Counted from the first letter of the stretch, positions 1-8,416 are shown. The stretch: 64,000 nt of DNA from JAUSIK01 sp964547875 (GCA_964547875.1 CAZJPE010000002.1:62001-126000), one strand, 5' to 3'. Numbers and translations: made by a program. The notes: generated from the letters alone by a model not told the origin.

Positions 1-276
1 AAACCCCAGTTTCTTTTTTGCCATAATTGATTGAGCCAAGGAAGTTGCTTCTTCGTCTATATCAAGATTGCATAATATATCAAATTTTAAATCTGTCTTA
101 AATGGAATTTTTTCTATTTTATTTATGAAAGGATTGCTTTCAAATAACTGTAGAGCATTTTCTTTTGTAATCCATGTAATTTCTGCTTCTTTATATTTTT
201 TCTTTAGTGCTTCTGCAATTGGAAGAGTTCTTACAACATCTCCTAATGCTCCTAATTTTATTATCACTATCTTCAT
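1..276 (-). CDS. Glycosyltransferase family 9 (heptosyltransferase-like), C-terminus cut by window start
   Basis: The frame reads leftward from an ATG at 276 and is open to the window edge, so only the first 92 residues are visible. The N-terminus (MKIVIIKLGALGDVVRTLP) is the start of the GT-B fold of family 9 transferases such as ADP-heptose:LPS heptosyltransferase, with the G-A-L-G-D-V loop and the following helix. Such enzymes move an activated sugar onto a lipid-linked or protein-linked glycan at the inner membrane face. A second GT9 gene lies at 53088-54053, and heptose-activation genes lie at 28.7-41.5 kb, so a heptose donor is plausible but not shown. Length and C-terminal domain cannot be judged. 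Confidence 0.8.
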   Translation of the reverse strand, partial: MKIVIIKLGALGDVVRTLPIAEALKKKYKEAEITWITKENALQLFESNPFINKIEKIPFKTDLKFDILCNLDIDEEATSLAQSIMAKKKLGF

Positions 277-316
277 ATAATTTAGTTTAAAATAGAAGTT
301 TTTAATCTTATCCATA

Positions 317-325
317 AATTTATAA
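317..325 (+). promoter_or_regulatory. TATA-like box for the gene at 348
   Basis: An A/T-only run containing tttata is centred about 26 nt upstream of the ATG at 348. This is the distance expected if transcription starts at or next to the start codon (leaderless mRNA), the commonest layout in this window. Confidence 0.5.
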
Positions 326-347
326 CTATAAAATTTTCTTAGTTTTT

Positions 348-758
348 ATGAAAATATACATAGCTGGGAAAATAGGAACAGATGGTGAATTAAACACGCT
401 TGCTAAAGTTGATGAATTGTGCAAATCTCTGGGATTTTCAACATTTTTGCCGCATAGAGATGTTGGAATAGCAGACGGCATGGGTGATGTTATAAGAATT
501 TTTAACGGCGACATAAAAGAAGGCTTTAAAGACATTGATTTAGTAATTGCTGTTCTCGATGGATTGCATCTAGGCGCTGGAACTGCATGGGAATTAGGAT
601 ATGCGTATGCCAAGAAAATTCCTGCTATTGGGTTGAAAACAGACGAGCCTGTCTCTGAAGCATTGGATTATTTGAGCGCAATATTGATAGGCTCTATGGA
701 AATTGTTGATAGTTTTGATAAATTAAAAAAGGCTTTGCAAAAATTTAAATCGATCTAA
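348..758 (+). CDS. Nucleoside 2-deoxyribosyltransferase-like protein
   Basis: A 136-residue protein starting MKIYIAGKI, the opening strand of the nucleoside 2-deoxyribosyltransferase / RCL-type N-glycosidase fold. It continues with a D-x-V-I-A-V-L-D-G segment (about residues 63-72) and G-x-G-T-A-W-E-L-G-Y-A (about 76-86). The latter corresponds to the family's pattern in which a conserved acid sits beside G-T-x-x-E-x-G. Characterised members cleave or transfer the 2-deoxyribose of (deoxy)nucleosides or their 5'-monophosphates, acting in the cytosol. The 3' end overlaps the convergent glycosyltransferase gene by 36 nt. The substrate cannot be told from sequence; a role in salvage or nucleotide-pool cleaning is inference. 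Confidence 0.75.
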   Translation: MKIYIAGKIGTDGELNTLAKVDELCKSLGFSTFLPHRDVGIADGMGDVIRIFNGDIKEGFKDIDLVIAVLDGLHLGAGTAWELGYAYAKKIPAIGLKTDEPVSEALDYLSAILIGSMEIVDSFDKLKKALQKFKSI

Positions 759-1655
759 TGGTTTTGTTGAGTGTATTTCTGTATTTCTCCAGCCATCAGC
801 ATAATTTTTTTTCTGCTTTAATTCGTTAAATGCTTTTATATAAATATGAAGCCTTGCAAAATATAACTGCATTGTCCAGAAAACTTCACGGAGATTTCTT
901 GGATATGTCAGGGAGTATAATGCTCCTTCGCGTATTTCATTAAAAAATGATTTTGTTCTGGGCATATTTCTTGCTATCTTATTTAAATTTTCATGAGCTT
1001 TTATATTTCTTATTTTCTGATTTTGCCAATCCTGCCAATTGGAAGGATTTTTTACATAGACTTCAGCCTTATCAGCATAAGCTATTTTATATCCCTTTTT
1101 CCAGAAGAGATAGGGAATAATGCTGTCTTCTGATGTTTCTAGAGGAAAATCTAAAATAACTCCTTTTCTTATTGCAAAAAGATATCCGGAACACTCTAGA
1201 AATTTTTTATTATTTGATAATTTATTTCTTGTTTTATGTATTCCTGCAAAAAGCAAGTGAGACCAGTATCCATATTTATTATTCTTGCTGTCTATTGAAA
1301 CTGGCTTGCCCGTTACGCATCCTATTTTGGGGTCTTTAAACTTTTCAAGAATTTCTTTTAGAGTATTTTTTGAAACATAAACATCGCCATCTGTTAAAAT
1401 GAATATGTCTTTTTTATTATCTGAACCATATTCCTGAAATAGTATATTTAGGGCGTAAGATTTGCCTTCGCCGGGGTCTAGGAAAAATTTAACTTTTTTG
1501 CTCTTAATATTTTTCTTTAAAAATTTTTCAACTTTTGGAAATGGGTCTACGACAACTATCTCAAAATTATCTTCAATATTCTGATTAAGAAAAGTCTTAA
1601 CAGCCCTTAATGTTGAATTAGGCTCATTGTATGATGTTATTATAATATGAATCAT
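723..1655 (-). CDS. Glycosyltransferase family 2
   Basis: A 310-residue GT-A fold transferase. It opens with a nucleotide-binding strand (IIITSYNE), has a TDGD motif near residue 88 as the metal-binding DxD, and SEDSIIPYLFWKKGYK (about 194-209) as the acceptor-side ED region. A QNQKIRNIKA segment follows, equivalent to the Q/RxxRW region of processive-type GT2 enzymes. There is no clear membrane span, so it probably works at the cytoplasmic membrane face with a nucleotide-sugar donor. The start overlaps the stop of the upstream eIF5A-like gene (ATGA type), so the two are co-transcribed. The 3' end runs 36 nt into the convergent gene. Donor and acceptor are unknown. Confidence 0.85.
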   Translation of the reverse strand: MIHIIITSYNEPNSTLRAVKTFLNQNIEDNFEIVVVDPFPKVEKFLKKNIKSKKVKFFLDPGEGKSYALNILFQEYGSDNKKDIFILTDGDVYVSKNTLKEILEKFKDPKIGCVTGKPVSIDSKNNKYGYWSHLLFAGIHKTRNKLSNNKKFLECSGYLFAIRKGVILDFPLETSEDSIIPYLFWKKGYKIAYADKAEVYVKNPSNWQDWQNQKIRNIKAHENLNKIARNMPRTKSFFNEIREGALYSLTYPRNLREVFWTMQLYFARLHIYIKAFNELKQKKNYADGWRNTEIHSTKPLDRFKFLQSLF

Positions 1656-1870
1656 TTTTCTGTTTCAAAAGGATAATCATCTGGGCGAATTATAACAACT
1701 CTCTCGCCTTCAGAAGTTTTTGCTTCAATCCTGCATTTTCTAGACATTTGCTTTCCTTTCACAGAGCTTTTTCCTGCCGTGTCTGAAAATTCTATATTTA
1801 CTATTGCACACGACTTCCCTGAAATTTTTATTTTATCCCCTATTTTTAACTCTTTGGCCTTTTTTTTCAT
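1652..1870 (-). CDS. eIF5A N-terminal-domain-like small protein
   Basis: A 72-residue basic protein whose first half (KELKIGDKIKISGKSCAIV) resembles the SH3/KOW-like N-terminal domain of archaeal initiation factor 5A. There, K-V-G-x-Y-x-V-I-D-G-x-P-C is followed by a lysine loop. The loop here (AGKSSVKGKQ) is lysine-rich but lacks the exact hypusination sequence, and the C-terminal OB domain is absent. Full archaeal aIF5A is about 130 residues, so this is a half-length relative rather than the factor itself. An RNA- or ribosome-associated role is inference. It heads a two-gene unit with the downstream GT2 gene and is divergent from queC across only 50 nt. Confidence 0.5.
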   Translation of the reverse strand: MKKKAKELKIGDKIKISGKSCAIVNIEFSDTAGKSSVKGKQMSRKCRIEAKTSEGERVVIIRPDDYPFETEK

Positions 1871-1892
1871 AGTTAATTTGCAAAGAGCAAAC

Positions 1893-1899
1893 TTATAAA
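1893..1899. promoter_or_regulatory. Single TATA-like box apparently shared by two divergent genes
   Basis: The sequence ttataaa lies in the middle of the 50-nt gap between the start codons at 1870 (minus) and 1921 (plus). Its centre is 25 nt from one and 26 nt from the other, and no second A/T box at that distance exists on either side. The motif reads as a TATA element on both strands, so one site may direct transcription both ways. Confidence 0.55.
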
Positions 1900-1920
1900 C
1901 TTTATTAAGGTAGCAAGATA

Positions 1921-2637
1921 ATGAAAAATGTAATAATCTTATGCTCTGGCGGAATTGATAGTGTTACTACGGCTTATTACGCAAGGAATAAACTGAATTA
2001 TGATAAGATTATTTTACTTTTTTTTGATTATGGGCAAAAATCTATTAATATAGAAAGAAGATGTGCAAAAAATACTGCAAAAAAATTGGGAGCAAAGTTT
2101 AGAGAGATAAAAATAGCCGAATTAGGAGAACTCTCTACATCTTTAATTAATAAAAAAGGAAAAGTTAAAAATCTTGAATTAAATGACTTGAAAGATACAA
2201 GAAAAGAAGGTGCAAAATGGTATGTTCCTTTTAGAAATGCTGTTTTTTTAGTTTATGCGCTTGCTTTTGCTGAATCAATTTTTGTCAGAGATGGTGAAAA
2301 TTATGATTTATTTGTAGGATTTAAATCAGACATGGGCGAGGGATATCCTGATACGAGTTTAAAATTTTTAAATGATATTGAAAGGATTGGAAAATACTCA
2401 AAAGCAAACGGATTTAGGATAAAAGCTCCTTTTATTGACAAAGAAAAAGAAGATATAATTTCATTAGGCAATAAGCTTGGAATTGATTTTAAAGAAAGCT
2501 TTAGCTGTTATGTTGGAAGAAAAATGCATTGCGGGACCTGTCTTGCTTGTAGATTGAGACAAGAAGGATTTTATTGGGCAAATATAAAAGACCCTACTGA
2601 ATATAAGGAAAAGCCAAATGATTTAAGACTCGCATAA
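1921..2637 (+). CDS. queC: 7-cyano-7-deazaguanine synthase (QueC family)
   Basis: A 238-residue ATP pyrophosphatase. The PP-loop SGGIDS is at residues 9-14 and the family's C-x7-C-x2-C-x2-C zinc site is at C196/C204/C207/C210. QueC converts 7-carboxy-7-deazaguanine to preQ0 with ATP and ammonia in the cytosol. In archaea preQ0 is the precursor inserted into tRNA by ArcTGT to make archaeosine. The partners QueD, QueE and the transglycosylase are not in this window. A TATA-like box 25 nt upstream supports the start at 1921. The 3' end overlaps the convergent GT4 gene by 15 nt. A DNA-modification role is possible but nothing nearby supports it. Confidence 0.9.
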   Translation: MKNVIILCSGGIDSVTTAYYARNKLNYDKIILLFFDYGQKSINIERRCAKNTAKKLGAKFREIKIAELGELSTSLINKKGKVKNLELNDLKDTRKEGAKWYVPFRNAVFLVYALAFAESIFVRDGENYDLFVGFKSDMGEGYPDTSLKFLNDIERIGKYSKANGFRIKAPFIDKEKEDIISLGNKLGIDFKESFSCYVGRKMHCGTCLACRLRQEGFYWANIKDPTEYKEKPNDLRLA

Positions 2638-3771
2638 ATTTTTATATAAATCAATAGTCTTATTAGAAATTAAATCCCATCTATAATTCTGCGCTTTTTC
2701 AAAATTGCTCTCGGATATTTTTTCTCTTAATTTTCTGTTGTCTAAGAGTTCAATTATTCTTTTTGCAAATTTTTCATTATCTCCGTAATTTACAAGAAAG
2801 CCGTTATCTGGCTCTTTCATTTCAAAAGGAATTCCATTTACAGGAGATGCTACAATTGGCAATCCGCTTGCCATTGCTTCAAATAATGTTAAAGGCAAGC
2901 CTTCGCGAAAGCTTGGCATAACAAAAATGTCTGCTGACTGATACATTTTAATTATTTCTTCCTTGTCTCTTGTTTCTGGCATTAATATAATTCTTTTTTC
3001 TTTTCCTATAAACTTTTTTATTGTTTTTTTCATGCCTTCGTCAGGACCTCTTATAACGAAATTTATATTTTTCTTTTCTTTTAAAATAAGTTTCGCTATT
3101 TCAACAAATTTATCAGGGCCTTTTGTTATGTTTAATCTGCCAAAGAACAGAATAATTGTATTTTTATTAGGTATCTTATGCTTCTTTCTAAAGTCGTTGT
3201 TTTTGATTTTTTTGAAAAATTCATCTGACATCCCATTTGGAATGTTGATTATGTTATTACTTGAATTATATCTTTTTATAAAATTATATTCCCATGGGGT
3301 TATTGCTATTATTCTATCTGTAAACTTCAATGCCAATCTGCTAAATATGTTATAACTTATTAATATTCCTAATCTTGCTAATGTTGAGCGATAAGCATCT
3401 GTCCATGGGCAATGCGTAGTATGAACATGTTTGGCATTTGATAATTTTGCTGCTAGAGCCGCGAGAACAAAGTGCGAATGCCCGAAAACATGGCTATGGA
3501 TTACGTCAAATTTTTCTTTTAAAAGTTTAGGGAAAAAAGACAAGTATATTATGGAAAAATTTCCTGCCCTTGCTATGTGCCTGAATCTGTGCACATAAAC
3601 GCCATTTATTATTTCTTCTTTTGTTTTAATTTTGTTTTTTTTATCCCAATCGCTTGTAAAGACATGAACTTCATGCCCATTTTGTGCTTGCCTTTCTGCT
3701 AATTCCTCAACAACTTTTGCAACGCCGCTAATAGTTGGATTATATTCATGCGAAACATGCGCTATTTTCAT
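2623..3771 (-). CDS. Glycosyltransferase family 4
   Basis: A 382-residue GT-B fold enzyme. The N-terminal domain opens with IAHVSHEYNPTISGVAKVVEEL, the usual glycine-containing acceptor loop. The C-terminal domain has FFGRLNITKGPD (about 209-220) and the retaining-enzyme signature E290-x7-E298 within REGLPLTLFEAMASGLPIV. Family members transfer hexose or related sugars from nucleotide donors to lipid-linked oligosaccharides at the cytoplasmic membrane face. The gene starts a possible leftward set with the P-loop and methyltransferase genes upstream (18-nt gap to the former). The exact sugar is unknown. Confidence 0.9.
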   Translation of the reverse strand: MKIAHVSHEYNPTISGVAKVVEELAERQAQNGHEVHVFTSDWDKKNKIKTKEEIINGVYVHRFRHIARAGNFSIIYLSFFPKLLKEKFDVIHSHVFGHSHFVLAALAAKLSNAKHVHTTHCPWTDAYRSTLARLGILISYNIFSRLALKFTDRIIAITPWEYNFIKRYNSSNNIINIPNGMSDEFFKKIKNNDFRKKHKIPNKNTIILFFGRLNITKGPDKFVEIAKLILKEKKNINFVIRGPDEGMKKTIKKFIGKEKRIILMPETRDKEEIIKMYQSADIFVMPSFREGLPLTLFEAMASGLPIVASPVNGIPFEMKEPDNGFLVNYGDNEKFAKRIIELLDNRKLREKISESNFEKAQNYRWDLISNKTIDLYKNLCES

Positions 3772-3789
3772 AAAAAACGGAATTAGGAG

Positions 3790-4380
3790 CTATTTATAAG
3801 CATTTAGTATTGATTTTATTCTTTCATATGTATTATTTAAAGGATTCGAGGAATCTATTTTTATTATGGGATAGGTTTTAGAAAGAGCATACATGCTATT
3901 GTAAAAATTCTTTAATCTTTCTTCTGTTATAAGCACTCCTCTTTTCCTAAGCACCGCATTAGATGCTTCAAGCAAAAAACAAATATCTGGCTTTGGCGTA
4001 AAAATTTTGAAAAGCTTAAATTTAATTCCTTTTGCAAATGCAAGCTCGTCAAAAAAATAACGGTCAATTAAATTATATTCTTTTCTTGAAGCCAATATTT
4101 TTAAGTATCTTAGCCAGAGCTCAGAATAATAAATGAAATAAAAAAGCCAGCTCCTTTCTCTAAACCTCGCTAGTTTCTCTTCTTTTATTCCTCTTTTGCT
4201 CTTTCTTTTCATGTAAAATCTTGAAAAAAAATTTAAGAGAGGATTTCTAAAATCACGCCAACCCATGAAAAAGACATCAACATCCTTACCTGCCTTTTCT
4301 AATTTTTTTTTAACATATTTTATAAGCGCACTTTTCCCTGAGCCATCGCTGCCGATAAATACTATCCTAAATTTCTTCAT
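3790..4380 (-). CDS. Thymidylate-kinase-like P-loop protein
   Basis: A 196-residue P-loop NTPase with Walker A GSDGSGKS at residues 10-17, an IDRYFFDELA segment near residue 103 (the DR-Y region of dTMP kinases) and a PDICFLLEAS strand followed by a short lid (LRKRGVLITEERL). This architecture matches thymidylate-kinase-like proteins. It sits inside a glycan gene set, overlapping the upstream methyltransferase by the 4-nt ATGA, so a sugar or lipid kinase is as likely as a nucleotide kinase. Similar but divergent P-loop proteins occur at 7571-8212 and 23102-23671. Substrate unknown. Confidence 0.7.
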   Translation of the reverse strand: MKKFRIVFIGSDGSGKSALIKYVKKKLEKAGKDVDVFFMGWRDFRNPLLNFFSRFYMKRKSKRGIKEEKLARFRERSWLFYFIYYSELWLRYLKILASRKEYNLIDRYFFDELAFAKGIKFKLFKIFTPKPDICFLLEASNAVLRKRGVLITEERLKNFYNSMYALSKTYPIIKIDSSNPLNNTYERIKSILNAYK

Positions 4381-5120
4381 TTTGGTTTTTCAAACTTTAC
4401 AAGATATCCTGAAGCAAGCATTTTAGAAACTAGTCCCCATTTCTTCTTGTAGAAATTCCTAAATAGAAAGGAAGTTGGGACTAAAAAGGAATCTGTGAAC
4501 AGAATAGGATAGAAATTTATCTTTTCAAATCCTGTCTTTCTTAGAAGTCTGCTCATTTCTTTTATAGATATTCGCTGGCTATGCTCAAAATCTATTTTTT
4601 TTCCGAGCAATTTCTTTATTGAGAGAAAAGCTGGATGAGGGGGCGATGTAATTATTATGCCTTTTCCGCCTGGTTCTAAAAGTGAATAAATCTTCCTTAT
4701 AACTATCTGCTTATTTGGAATATACTCTATTGCCCTTGAACAAAAAATAAAATTGTATTTCTCTTTAAATTTTTGATCTAGAAAGTTGTTCGTAATTGCC
4801 TTAACCTTTTTTGATTTTATTGCACTTTTAAACTGCTTTATCATTTCTCTTGATATGTCTAAGCAAGTAAATTTTGCTCTGGGATATTTTTTTAAAAGAA
4901 GTTTTGTCCATGTTCCAGGGCCGCAGCCTATTTCCAGACAATTTTTGAATTCAATATCCCTTAAATGATATAATAAACTTAGCGTGCTAAATTTATATTG
5001 TCTGCTTTTTTCTTTCGTACTAAACCAGCGCGCATATTCATATCCTTTATCAGAGATCTTTTTTGCTTTAATATTATAAAAATTCCTGATCCAATTGCTG
5101 AACTCTAAGTCTTTCTCCAT
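4377..5120 (-). CDS. SAM-dependent methyltransferase, class I
   Basis: A 247-residue Rossmann-type methyltransferase. Motif I is CLEIGCGPGTWT (residues 61-72); a CLDIS strand end follows about 20 residues later, then NFIFCSRAIEYIP as the motif III/IV region and LLEPGGKGIIITSP. It is coupled by a 4-nt overlap to the P-loop gene downstream. The setting suggests methylation of a sugar or lipid acceptor, but the substrate is not readable. Confidence 0.85.
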   Translation of the reverse strand: MEKDLEFSNWIRNFYNIKAKKISDKGYEYARWFSTKEKSRQYKFSTLSLLYHLRDIEFKNCLEIGCGPGTWTKLLLKKYPRAKFTCLDISREMIKQFKSAIKSKKVKAITNNFLDQKFKEKYNFIFCSRAIEYIPNKQIVIRKIYSLLEPGGKGIIITSPPHPAFLSIKKLLGKKIDFEHSQRISIKEMSRLLRKTGFEKINFYPILFTDSFLVPTSFLFRNFYKKKWGLVSKMLASGYLVKFEKPK

Positions 5121-5237
5121 AATGTCTTGGTTTTTAATATTTTTTCTTGCTTAATAACGCATTTAAATATATGCTTTTATATTTTCTAAATTATACATAA
5201 GCTTTTATAGAATGAAATTAAATTTGGGATTGATAAA

Positions 5238-6797
5238 GTGGAGCTTAGAAAATCAGAAGAACGCAGCATTTTGAAGAGTAAGAGCATAGTCTTTATACTT
5301 TTAATAGTTCTTCTTATTTCTATAGATCTTAGATTTATCTTCTTAGACGCGGATCCTTTTCCTTATTCTGCTTTTGGGGCAACATGGGTTGATGAAGGGC
5401 CTTATGCTCATAATGCCAGAAATTATGCCTTATTCGGATATTGGAAACTTGAGAATGATCAGTGGAATCCTATGTATATCTCACCGATTCATACTTATTT
5501 GGAATTAATTTTTTTTAGGATTTTTGGAGTTAGCACATTTAGCGCAAGAATTGTATCTGCATTATTTGGAATTATTTCCATTATTATTGCAGGGTTTTTT
5601 TTAATGAGAAAGAATTTTAATGTGGGCGCATTATTTATGATATTTATTTTAATAAATCCCATGCACATAGCGCATAACAGAATAGCTACTATAGAGAGTA
5701 TTTTATTGGCTTTTATTTTGATAATAATAAGCCTGATTATTTATGATAATAAGACTTCCTGGTTTTTTACTGGGCTTTTGGCGCCTGTCCTGTTTTTTTC
5801 TAAAGTTACTTCTGCTTTTTTTGTCTTTGCCATTCCGACAACTCTTTTAGCTTATAGCTTATTTTACAAGTCAAAAGAGCATTTTAAGAAACTTGGAATA
5901 TTTATTCTTGGATTAATTGTTTCTTTAGGCGCCTGGCTTTTTTGGCTTATTCCGAATTTTGATAATTGGAGATATATGAATTTTGAAATTTATGGCGGCA
6001 GAATTGGGATTAATCTCATCGAAGTTGGCGTAATTATTATGAGGACATTTGAGTTTTTTCTGTTAAATCCTCTACTTGTTTTAATGAGCTTAGCGATAAT
6101 AATATATCTTTATAGTGAAATACGAAAGAAAAATAGAATAGAGTTTATAGAAGCATTTTTAGTTATAGCATTGATAATTTTCTTGCTGCAAATTATATTT
6201 ACTGATTATTCCTTAGCGCGGTTTGTTTTATTGGTGCCAATTTTGGCTCTTTCTTCTGCTAAATTTATTTCTAAAATAGAAAGATCTGAACTTGTAATAA
6301 ATGGAACTCATTTTAAATTTAAGGCGATTTTTGCTATTTTAATTGTTTTATTATATGCGATAATAAGCGCTGCCCAATTGCTTCCATTTTATGTAGACAT
6401 GATAAAGGACGATAACGCCTTTGTTATAAAAAGCAATTCCGAGGAAGTGGGCGAATTGATACCTCCCAACTCTAAGGTATATGGGAATCAAGCGTCTCCT
6501 TTAAGTTTGGAGAACAAAATAATGCCATATCACGGGAATTATTTAGATAAAATCCATAATTCTGAAGATAATATTCTGCCCTTGCTAGTAAATGGACAAA
6601 TAGATTATGCTTTGCTGAAAGAAAATATTTTTGACGAAGCAGATTTAAAAGAGCAGGATAAAGATCTTGATTTATCTAAGGTTTATAAATATATCAGAGA
6701 TAACTTTGAGATTGTCAAGGAAATACAGAGCAAGCATAGCAGGACAAATGAGCCTGATAAGAAATACATTTATAAAAGAATAAATCTGACTGCTTAA
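5238..6797 (+). CDS. Polytopic GT-C glycosyltransferase (PMT/ArnT-like)
   Basis: A 519-residue integral membrane protein with an N-terminal membrane span (residues about 15-33). The luminal-loop motif VDEGPYAHNARNYALFG (about 52-68) carries the acidic pair typical of dolichyl-phosphate-mannose:protein mannosyltransferase and ArnT-like GT-C enzymes. About ten more hydrophobic helices and a soluble C-terminal stretch follow. Such enzymes take sugars from polyprenyl-phosphate donors on the outer membrane face. The start is GTG at 5238. An in-frame ATG is not available before the first membrane span, and an ATG at 5212 leads only to a short frame. Confidence 0.8.
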   Translation: MELRKSEERSILKSKSIVFILLIVLLISIDLRFIFLDADPFPYSAFGATWVDEGPYAHNARNYALFGYWKLENDQWNPMYISPIHTYLELIFFRIFGVSTFSARIVSALFGIISIIIAGFFLMRKNFNVGALFMIFILINPMHIAHNRIATIESILLAFILIIISLIIYDNKTSWFFTGLLAPVLFFSKVTSAFFVFAIPTTLLAYSLFYKSKEHFKKLGIFILGLIVSLGAWLFWLIPNFDNWRYMNFEIYGGRIGINLIEVGVIIMRTFEFFLLNPLLVLMSLAIIIYLYSEIRKKNRIEFIEAFLVIALIIFLLQIIFTDYSLARFVLLVPILALSSAKFISKIERSELVINGTHFKFKAIFAILIVLLYAIISAAQLLPFYVDMIKDDNAFVIKSNSEEVGELIPPNSKVYGNQASPLSLENKIMPYHGNYLDKIHNSEDNILPLLVNGQIDYALLKENIFDEADLKEQDKDLDLSKVYKYIRDNFEIVKEIQSKHSRTNEPDKKYIYKRINLTA

Positions 6798-6810
6798 AAT
6801 AATGCAAATG

Positions 6811-6818
6811 TTTAAAAT
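6811..6818 (+). promoter_or_regulatory. TATA-like box for the leader ORF and methyltransferase
   Basis: The motif tttaaaat is centred about 25 nt upstream of the ATG at 6840. A transcript from here would begin at the small ORF and carry the methyltransferase at 6947 as its second cistron. Confidence 0.45.
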
Positions 6819-6839
6819 AGAAAACAATTTTGAATGAAA

Positions 6840-6950
6840 ATGAAAAAAAGATTTAGGAAACTTCAAGAACCCAAGGTTCTTGAGGCCATCAAGATTCAGG
6901 GAATCTTGAGGTCTTTAAGCAAAGCAAGATTTAATCAGAGATTAAAATGA
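6840..6950 (+). CDS. Small leader ORF (36 aa), translationally coupled to the next gene
   Basis: The frame from ATG 6840 encodes 36 mostly basic residues and stops at TGA 6948-6950, overlapping the ATG of the methyltransferase at 6947 (ATGA). The TATA-like box at 6811-6818 sits at the leaderless distance from 6840; an in-frame ATG at 6834 is too close. The ORF contains two tandem perfect 9-bp hairpins, so selection may act on RNA structure rather than on the peptide. No family is recognised. It may be a regulatory leader peptide, a real small protein or chance. Confidence 0.4.
   Translation: MKKRFRKLQEPKVLEAIKIQGILRSLSKARFNQRLK
6863..6909 (+). repeat. Two tandem 9-bp stem-loops
   Basis: 6863-6871 pairs perfectly with 6875-6883 across a 3-nt loop, and 6889-6897 pairs perfectly with 6901-6909 across a 3-nt loop. 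The two hairpins share the outer stem (tcaaga...tcttga) and the trailing gg, so they look like diverged copies. They lie inside the leader ORF and end 37 nt before the methyltransferase start. Confidence 0.7.
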
Positions 6951-7585
6951 AAAGCCAAGAAGCTCAAAAATTTACAGAGTATTATAAGCAGAAGAAGGTT
7001 AGTGGAACTTATGATGCGCAGAGAGAAGGCACTCCTTACAGGAGAAAAAAAAGAGCTGTTGAATTAAAGCATTTTTTAGAACTGATAGATAAAAAAGATA
7101 GAGAAGATGTTTTGGAATTAGGATGCAGCAGCGGGTTTCTAACAAGGCATTTAGGCAAGGTTACTGCAATAGATACTTCGGAAGGCATGTTAAAAATAAC
7201 TAAAGAGAAAAATCCTTTGGCTAAATGCATTTATGCTGATATGTTTGAACTCCCTTTTAAAGATAAATCATTTGATAAGATTACTACAATGAGAGTTTGG
7301 AATCATTTAAATGATGGAGATTTAAGAAAGGCGATAAGAGAATCAAAAAGGGTTTTGCAAAAAGGAGGATATTTAATATTTGACGCAGAAGACAAATCCA
7401 GATTGAGAAGAATCGCAAATGTAATTTACAAACTGCTCTTTAGGCCAACTGGGTATAAAATATATCAATATTCTTTGGGAGATTTGCATAAAATCATGAG
7501 AGAAGAGGGATTTCAAATAGAAAAGACAAAATTTCTTCAACATAGAGTAGGGAGACAGATAATTTTAAGGTCAAAGCTGCTTTAG
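6947..7585 (+). CDS. SAM-dependent methyltransferase, class I
   Basis: A 212-residue methyltransferase of the UbiE/Methyltransf_11 type. Motif I is VLELGCSSGFLT (residues 55-66), with AIDTSEGML as the acidic loop after strand 2, FKDKSFDKITTMRVWNHL as motif IV, and VLQKGGYLIFDAE after it. The start at 6947 overlaps the stop of the small ORF and no Shine-Dalgarno site is seen, so translation probably depends on reinitiation. The 3' end overlaps the convergent P-loop gene by 15 nt. Substrate unknown; a surface-glycan component is the contextual guess. Confidence 0.85.
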   Translation: MKSQEAQKFTEYYKQKKVSGTYDAQREGTPYRRKKRAVELKHFLELIDKKDREDVLELGCSSGFLTRHLGKVTAIDTSEGMLKITKEKNPLAKCIYADMFELPFKDKSFDKITTMRVWNHLNDGDLRKAIRESKRVLQKGGYLIFDAEDKSRLRRIANVIYKLLFRPTGYKIYQYSLGDLHKIMREEGFQIEKTKFLQHRVGRQIILRSKLL

Positions 7586-8212
7586 ATTCTTTATTAAGAC
7601 TGGCGTATAATTTTCAAATAAAATTTTTCTTATTATTTTATAGTTGAATTCCATGTTTTCCATCCATTTTACTGCATAAGCCTTGTCAATCTGCTCTGCA
7701 GGGTATCTTGTTTTGTCAATTCTTTTATATCTCTCTTTTTCGTTTTCTTCAACTAATAAAATTCTCCCAGATGGCAGAACTTTTATCAAATCAGAAAGCT
7801 CAATTTCATTAGATTTTCTTTGTATTAACATGAATAAAGACTGCATTAAAAATTCGTCAACATAAATATTCTTCATGCCAATTATTTCATGCTTTGCAAG
7901 GACATATCCCAAATATGAGTTTCTCATTAAAAAAATCTTTGCATATTTGAGAAAATTAAATTCCTTTAAATAAAGCCAGTTTGAATTCATTTTAGAAAAT
8001 AACATTATTGTCTTAACGGGATTTTTTACAAAGAATTTCATTAAATAAAATAATTTCTCAAAGATTGAAAGCTTTGAATTAAAAATTTTTTTCTCTTTTT
8101 TTTCTTCAATTTTTTTTAATAAAGAGCTTTTTCCTGACCTTGAAAGTCCAAATAATTCAGTGCAATTATTTTTTCTATTTTGCCTGTTGTTTTTGAGCAA
8201 GAATATCTTCAT
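7571..8212 (-). CDS. P-loop protein, possible small-molecule kinase
   Basis: A 213-residue protein with a Walker A motif GLSRSGKS at residues 22-29 and a later RILLVEENEKERYKRIDKTRYP segment (strand 3 plus a basic lid) resembling nucleoside/sugar kinases of the dTMP kinase or AAA_33 kind. Overall similarity is weak. The gene is alone on its strand, convergent with the methyltransferase. Function cannot be assigned beyond likely ATP or GTP binding. Confidence 0.55.
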   Translation of the reverse strand: MKIFLLKNNRQNRKNNCTELFGLSRSGKSSLLKKIEEKKEKKIFNSKLSIFEKLFYLMKFFVKNPVKTIMLFSKMNSNWLYLKEFNFLKYAKIFLMRNSYLGYVLAKHEIIGMKNIYVDEFLMQSLFMLIQRKSNEIELSDLIKVLPSGRILLVEENEKERYKRIDKTRYPAEQIDKAYAVKWMENMEFNYKIIRKILFENYTPVLIKNLKQL

Positions 8213-8416
8213 GAAAATAAAGAAATTTGAGGGTTTATATACATTATTTAATATAAATTTTAAAAATTATTTATAACTATAGACTATAATAATTAACCAG
8301 GCTTTTTGTTCTCTTGAATACAGTACAGACGAATTGAGTAATTATTTAAATCAGTTGCCATAGATTAGAAAGAAAATTAAGAAAGATGCCCATTATTAAA
8401 ACAGGATAATATATTC
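8213..8416. other. Intergenic, no gene recognised
   Basis: About 200 nt of AT-rich sequence. A 22-codon stretch without a start codon on the plus strand, ending at the tag near 8362, might be a gene remnant, but it matches nothing recognisable. No strong hairpin is seen. Confidence 0.4.

Noticed and set aside
2963..3355. A 130-codon hydrophobic open frame on the plus strand
   Set aside because: It is antisense to the GT4 gene with its E-x7-E motif; low-complexity hydrophobic frames arise by chance opposite AT-rich genes.
8296..8364. A 22-codon open stretch ending in TAG, as a gene remnant
   Set aside because: No start codon, no recognisable motif and too short to judge.
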